Below, one piece after another: positions 61,591-64,000 of a stretch of DNA of 64,000 bases. This DNA comes from Methylomicrobium lacus_A (GTDB taxonomy: Bacteria > Pseudomonadota > Gammaproteobacteria > Methylococcales > Methylomonadaceae). Where the stretch lies: positions 3,100,001 through 3,164,000 of the forward strand of contig NZ_CP169217.1 in NCBI RefSeq assembly GCF_041897535.1, written 5' to 3'. The notes under the pieces were generated by a model that had not been told where the DNA came from, did no database searches, and saw nothing but the letters and a program-made list of their open reading frames with translations. Each line of letters begins with the position of its first letter. Position 1 is the first letter of the stretch. A program made the position numbers and the translations under genes.

Positions 61591-62580
61591 ATGAAAATTC
61601 TGGTGTTCGAATACATCAGCGGCGGCGGTTTCAATCGGGAAAAGTTGCCCGCATCGCTGGTCCGCGAAGGGCTGATGATGCTTAAGGCCCTGCTGGATGG
61701 CCTGGACGAGATTCCGGGACTGGACGTGACGGTGATGCTCGATGCGCGTCTTTGGGATGAGCTTGCACCGCCAACTGCCGAGATAGCGGTGATCAGCCCG
61801 CAAGACGACTGCTTCGAACGTTTCGAACAGTTGGTCGAACGGCACGATGCGGTCTGGCCGATCGCGCCGGAGTTCGATGCGATTTTATTCACCTTGTCGC
61901 AGACGGTCGAGCGTCTCGGCAAAACCTTGCTGGCGTCGGCTTCGGAGGCGGTGCGCTTGGCGGCGGACAAATACGCGACCTATCACTGTCTGGCAAGCCG
62001 GCAAATTCCGACCGTCGCGACCCGGCTTTTCGACGAGTGCGCCGGCTTTCCGGGGGAGAGCATCGTCAAGCCGATAGACGGCGCCGGCTGCGGCGACAGT
62101 TACCTGCTTCGGGATGCGGACGGCTTCGAGCGGGCGGCCGGGCGGCTGCGGGGCGAAGGCCATTATATTATCCAGCCGCATATGCAGGGCGAGAAAACCA
62201 GCCTTTCCTGTTTGTTCAAAAACGGACAGGCCTGGCTGTTGTCGGTCAATTTGCAGCAATTCGACATCGTCGATAATCAGTACCGGCTGTCCGCCATTCG
62301 CGTCAATCATCGCTTTGATCCGAGCCCTTATCGGGACTTGGTCGCGCAGATCGCGAGCGCGGTGCCGGGCTTATGGGGCTACGCCGGCATCGACCTGATC
62401 GAAACGCCAGGGCAAGCGCTGGTGCTGGAAATCAACCCTAGGTTGACGTCTTCCTTCGCGGGGCTGAATTCCGCCTTGGGGGTCAATGTCGCCGCGCTGG
62501 TCTTGCAGCTATTGCATGGCGATCCGGTCATTCGGCGCGGCGCGAATCAAACGGTAACCGTTCAAATAGGACATCCATGA
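61591..62580 (+). CDS. ATP-grasp ligase, MfnD-like (third)
   Basis: 329 residues. MKILVFEYISGGGFNREKLP start and VLEINPRLTSSFAGLN (metal ligands) near residue 278; ESIVKPIDGAGCGDSYLLRD for ATP. Related to tyramine-glutamate ligase (MfnD) of methanofuran synthesis. The stop overlaps the next start by four bases. Confidence 0.85.
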   Translation: MKILVFEYISGGGFNREKLPASLVREGLMMLKALLDGLDEIPGLDVTVMLDARLWDELAPPTAEIAVISPQDDCFERFEQLVERHDAVWPIAPEFDAILFTLSQTVERLGKTLLASASEAVRLAADKYATYHCLASRQIPTVATRLFDECAGFPGESIVKPIDGAGCGDSYLLRDADGFERAAGRLRGEGHYIIQPHMQGEKTSLSCLFKNGQAWLLSVNLQQFDIVDNQYRLSAIRVNHRFDPSPYRDLVAQIASAVPGLWGYAGIDLIETPGQALVLEINPRLTSSFAGLNSALGVNVAALVLQLLHGDPVIRRGANQTVTVQIGHP

Positions 62581-63620
62581 CAAATGAAATAATCGGCTGG
62601 GACATCGGCGGCGCGCATGTCAAAGCCGCCGTATTGAACGGGCGAGGCGAATTGGCCGCGATCATGCAGAAGCCGTGCCCGTTGTGGCTGGGGCTCGATA
62701 AACTCAGGGCGGCGGTGGCGGCGGTGATGAGCGAATTGCCGCCCGCGCCTTATTGCCATGCCATCACGATGACCGGCGAACTGGTCGATCTGTTTGAGGG
62801 ACGCGATGACGGCGTCAAGACGATCATCGCGGCGATGAGCGAGCTTTTACCGGGCGCCGATCTTTTGCTTTATGCCGGCAAGCTGGGCTTTCTGAAGGCG
62901 TCAGAGGTCGATCACAATCATTATGCCGCGATAGCGTCCGCAAACTGGCTGGCCAGCGCAAGTTATGCCGCGCAGCAAGTCGGCAGCGGCCTGTTCATCG
63001 ACATCGGCAGCACCACGACCGATATTTTGCCGTTCGATCGAGGCCGGGTAATCGCCGAAGGCTATACCGACTATGAGCGCTTGGTGGCGCAGGAGCTGAT
63101 CTACACCGGCATCGTCAGGTCGGCGGTGATGGCGATTGCGGACAGCGTCGAAGATCAGGGCCGGGAGGTCGGGCTGATGGCCGAATATTTCGCGACGATG
63201 GCCGATGTGTACCGGGTGACCGGCGAGTTGAACGAGGCGCACGACCAGGCCGACACGGCCGACGGCGCCGAAAAAACGGTGCTGGCGAGCGCCAGGCGGC
63301 TGTCGCGGATGATCGGCTGCGATTTCGATCCCAAAGATCTGTCGCGCTGGCAAGGATTGGCCGAAAACCTGCGGCAGAAGCAATTGGATAAGATTCAACG
63401 CGGCATTGAAAAACAATTGGCGCGAGGCGGGCTTGCCGCGCCGAGTCCGTTCGTCGGAGCGGGCGTGGGGCGCTTTTTGGTCAGGCGGCTTGCCGACAAG
63501 ATCGGGCATCCTTATCTCGATTTCTCGGCCTTATTCCCGGCCGTTCTCAATGCAAACGGCATGACCGCCGCCGATTGCGCGCCGGCGGTCGCGGTCGCCT
63601 GCTTATCCCAAGCGGCTTGA
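62577..63620 (+). CDS. H4MPT-linked C1-pathway protein, hydantoinase/MfnF-like
   Basis: 347 residues. ASKHA-fold opening IGWDIGGAHVKAAVLN (phosphate-binding), and GSGLFIDIGSTTTDILPF at about 138-155. It matches the hydantoinase-A-like 'H4MPT-linked C1 transfer pathway protein' family, related to MfnF. Translationally coupled to the MfnD-like gene. Ends the C1 block. Confidence 0.88.
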   Translation: MTNEIIGWDIGGAHVKAAVLNGRGELAAIMQKPCPLWLGLDKLRAAVAAVMSELPPAPYCHAITMTGELVDLFEGRDDGVKTIIAAMSELLPGADLLLYAGKLGFLKASEVDHNHYAAIASANWLASASYAAQQVGSGLFIDIGSTTTDILPFDRGRVIAEGYTDYERLVAQELIYTGIVRSAVMAIADSVEDQGREVGLMAEYFATMADVYRVTGELNEAHDQADTADGAEKTVLASARRLSRMIGCDFDPKDLSRWQGLAENLRQKQLDKIQRGIEKQLARGGLAAPSPFVGAGVGRFLVRRLADKIGHPYLDFSALFPAVLNANGMTAADCAPAVAVACLSQAA

Positions 63621-63751
63621 CGGCGCTTAGGGTTCAATTCCCTCTGCGCCTGGCCTAATCACGCTTAGGATTTCGTCAAAATCAACTTCACTAAATGAAA
63701 GCGAATTGGCGGATAATAACACGCCATCGACAACGCAAATCTCAACAGGAC

Positions 63752-64000
63752 ATGATTGGTTACGAGCCCGCAATAGAAGTCAAAATGCAACGCCTTTTTG
63801 CGAGCCTATCCGAGAAAGATAGGCGCCGCTATGCCGGCATAGAAACCGCCAAGCTGGGGCATGGCGGCATTGATTATATCGCCCGGCTATTTGCCCTGGA
63901 CCCCAAGACCATCCGCCGGAGCCAGTTGGAACTCGACGCGACCGATGACCCGGCAGCGGATCGGGTCCGAAAAAAAAGGTGGGGGCCGGAAAACGGCGCT
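63752..64000 (+). CDS. ISAzo13-type transposase, N-terminal part cut by window end
   Basis: Starts MIGYEPAIEVKMQRLFASLS and has LSEKDRRRYAGIETAKLGHG and DPKTIRRSQLELD, typical for ISAzo13. After VRKK the frame yields RWGPENGA, while the +1 frame gives GGGRKTA, the family sequence. The switch is at A8 (63970-63977). It is either a frameshift mutation or a slippage site that makes a fusion protein. The left end is somewhere in 63621-63751. Confidence 0.8.
   Translation, partial: MIGYEPAIEVKMQRLFASLSEKDRRRYAGIETAKLGHGGIDYIARLFALDPKTIRRSQLELDATDDPAADRVRKKRWGPENGA

Noticed and set aside
63629..63643. AGGGTTCAATTCCCT looks like a tRNA T arm at the end of the C1 block.
   Set aside because: No D arm, anticodon arm or matching acceptor 5' strand nearby; a lone 15-base hairpin is not enough to call a tRNA remnant or att site.

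Overview
The window reads as chromosomal DNA of a gammaproteobacterial methylotroph, most likely a type I methanotroph (Methylococcales). The evidence is a block at 53.6-63.6 kb for tetrahydromethanopterin (H4MPT)-linked formaldehyde oxidation (fae, mch, a beta-RFAP synthase-like gene, three ATP-grasp ligases, a CitG-like gene, a HisA-like gene and a hydantoinase-like H4MPT-pathway gene). It sits among ordinary gammaproteobacterial genes: lpxD, recR-ybaB-dnaX with 4.5S RNA, hemL, birA-coaX-SPOR, clpB, folA, ychF. Most genes are GC-rich at third positions. No methane monooxygenase gene lies in the window, so the methanotroph label is inference.

0-5.6 kb is an RNA-repair locus. RtcR (CARF domain plus sigma54 activator) is divergent from an operon rtcB - two abutting tRNA-like genes - slipin - HEPN-like gene that ends in a terminator. 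A consensus -24/-12 sigma54 promoter lies in front of rtcB. Both tRNA-likes carry defects that set them apart from working tRNAs. 5.6-9.9 kb holds a VapBC pair with a frameshifted toxin, then a permease/amidohydrolase/EamA-like group. 9.9-14.1 kb is a phospholipid operon built around a fused acyl-AMP ligase-ACP-acyltransferase. 14.5-32.4 kb is housekeeping: glcEF, PilZ, birA-coaX-SPOR, lpxD, moaC/moaDE, threonine degradation (tdh-kbl), hinT, recR-ybaB-dnaX-ffs, hemL. Two small genes (21.5 and 32.6 kb) use AT-ended codons like fae and look highly expressed.

33-37.8 kb is a TetR-controlled tripartite efflux system. 37.8-49.1 kb is the accessory zone: a decayed SRPBCC gene, a membrane cytochrome, an IS1111-type element with a candidate guide RNA in its 3' noncoding end, REP/REPIN repeats, an unknown membrane protein, folA, asparaginase, a FitAB pair with an internally deleted toxin, clpB behind a sigma32-type promoter, a complete IS621-like IS110 element with a readable bridge RNA and exact junctions, and a REP-associated tyrosine transposase between two copies of its own repeat. 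49.2-53.4 kb holds a PEBP protein, a P450 with a DksA-like zinc finger, a YgfX-like protein, ychF and tRNA-Met. The window ends inside an ISAzo13-type transposase.

The strongest items for a second look are the sigma54/RtcR-controlled rtcB-tRNA-like-slipin-HEPN operon and the two IS110-superfamily elements whose guide sequences can be matched by eye to their insertion sites.
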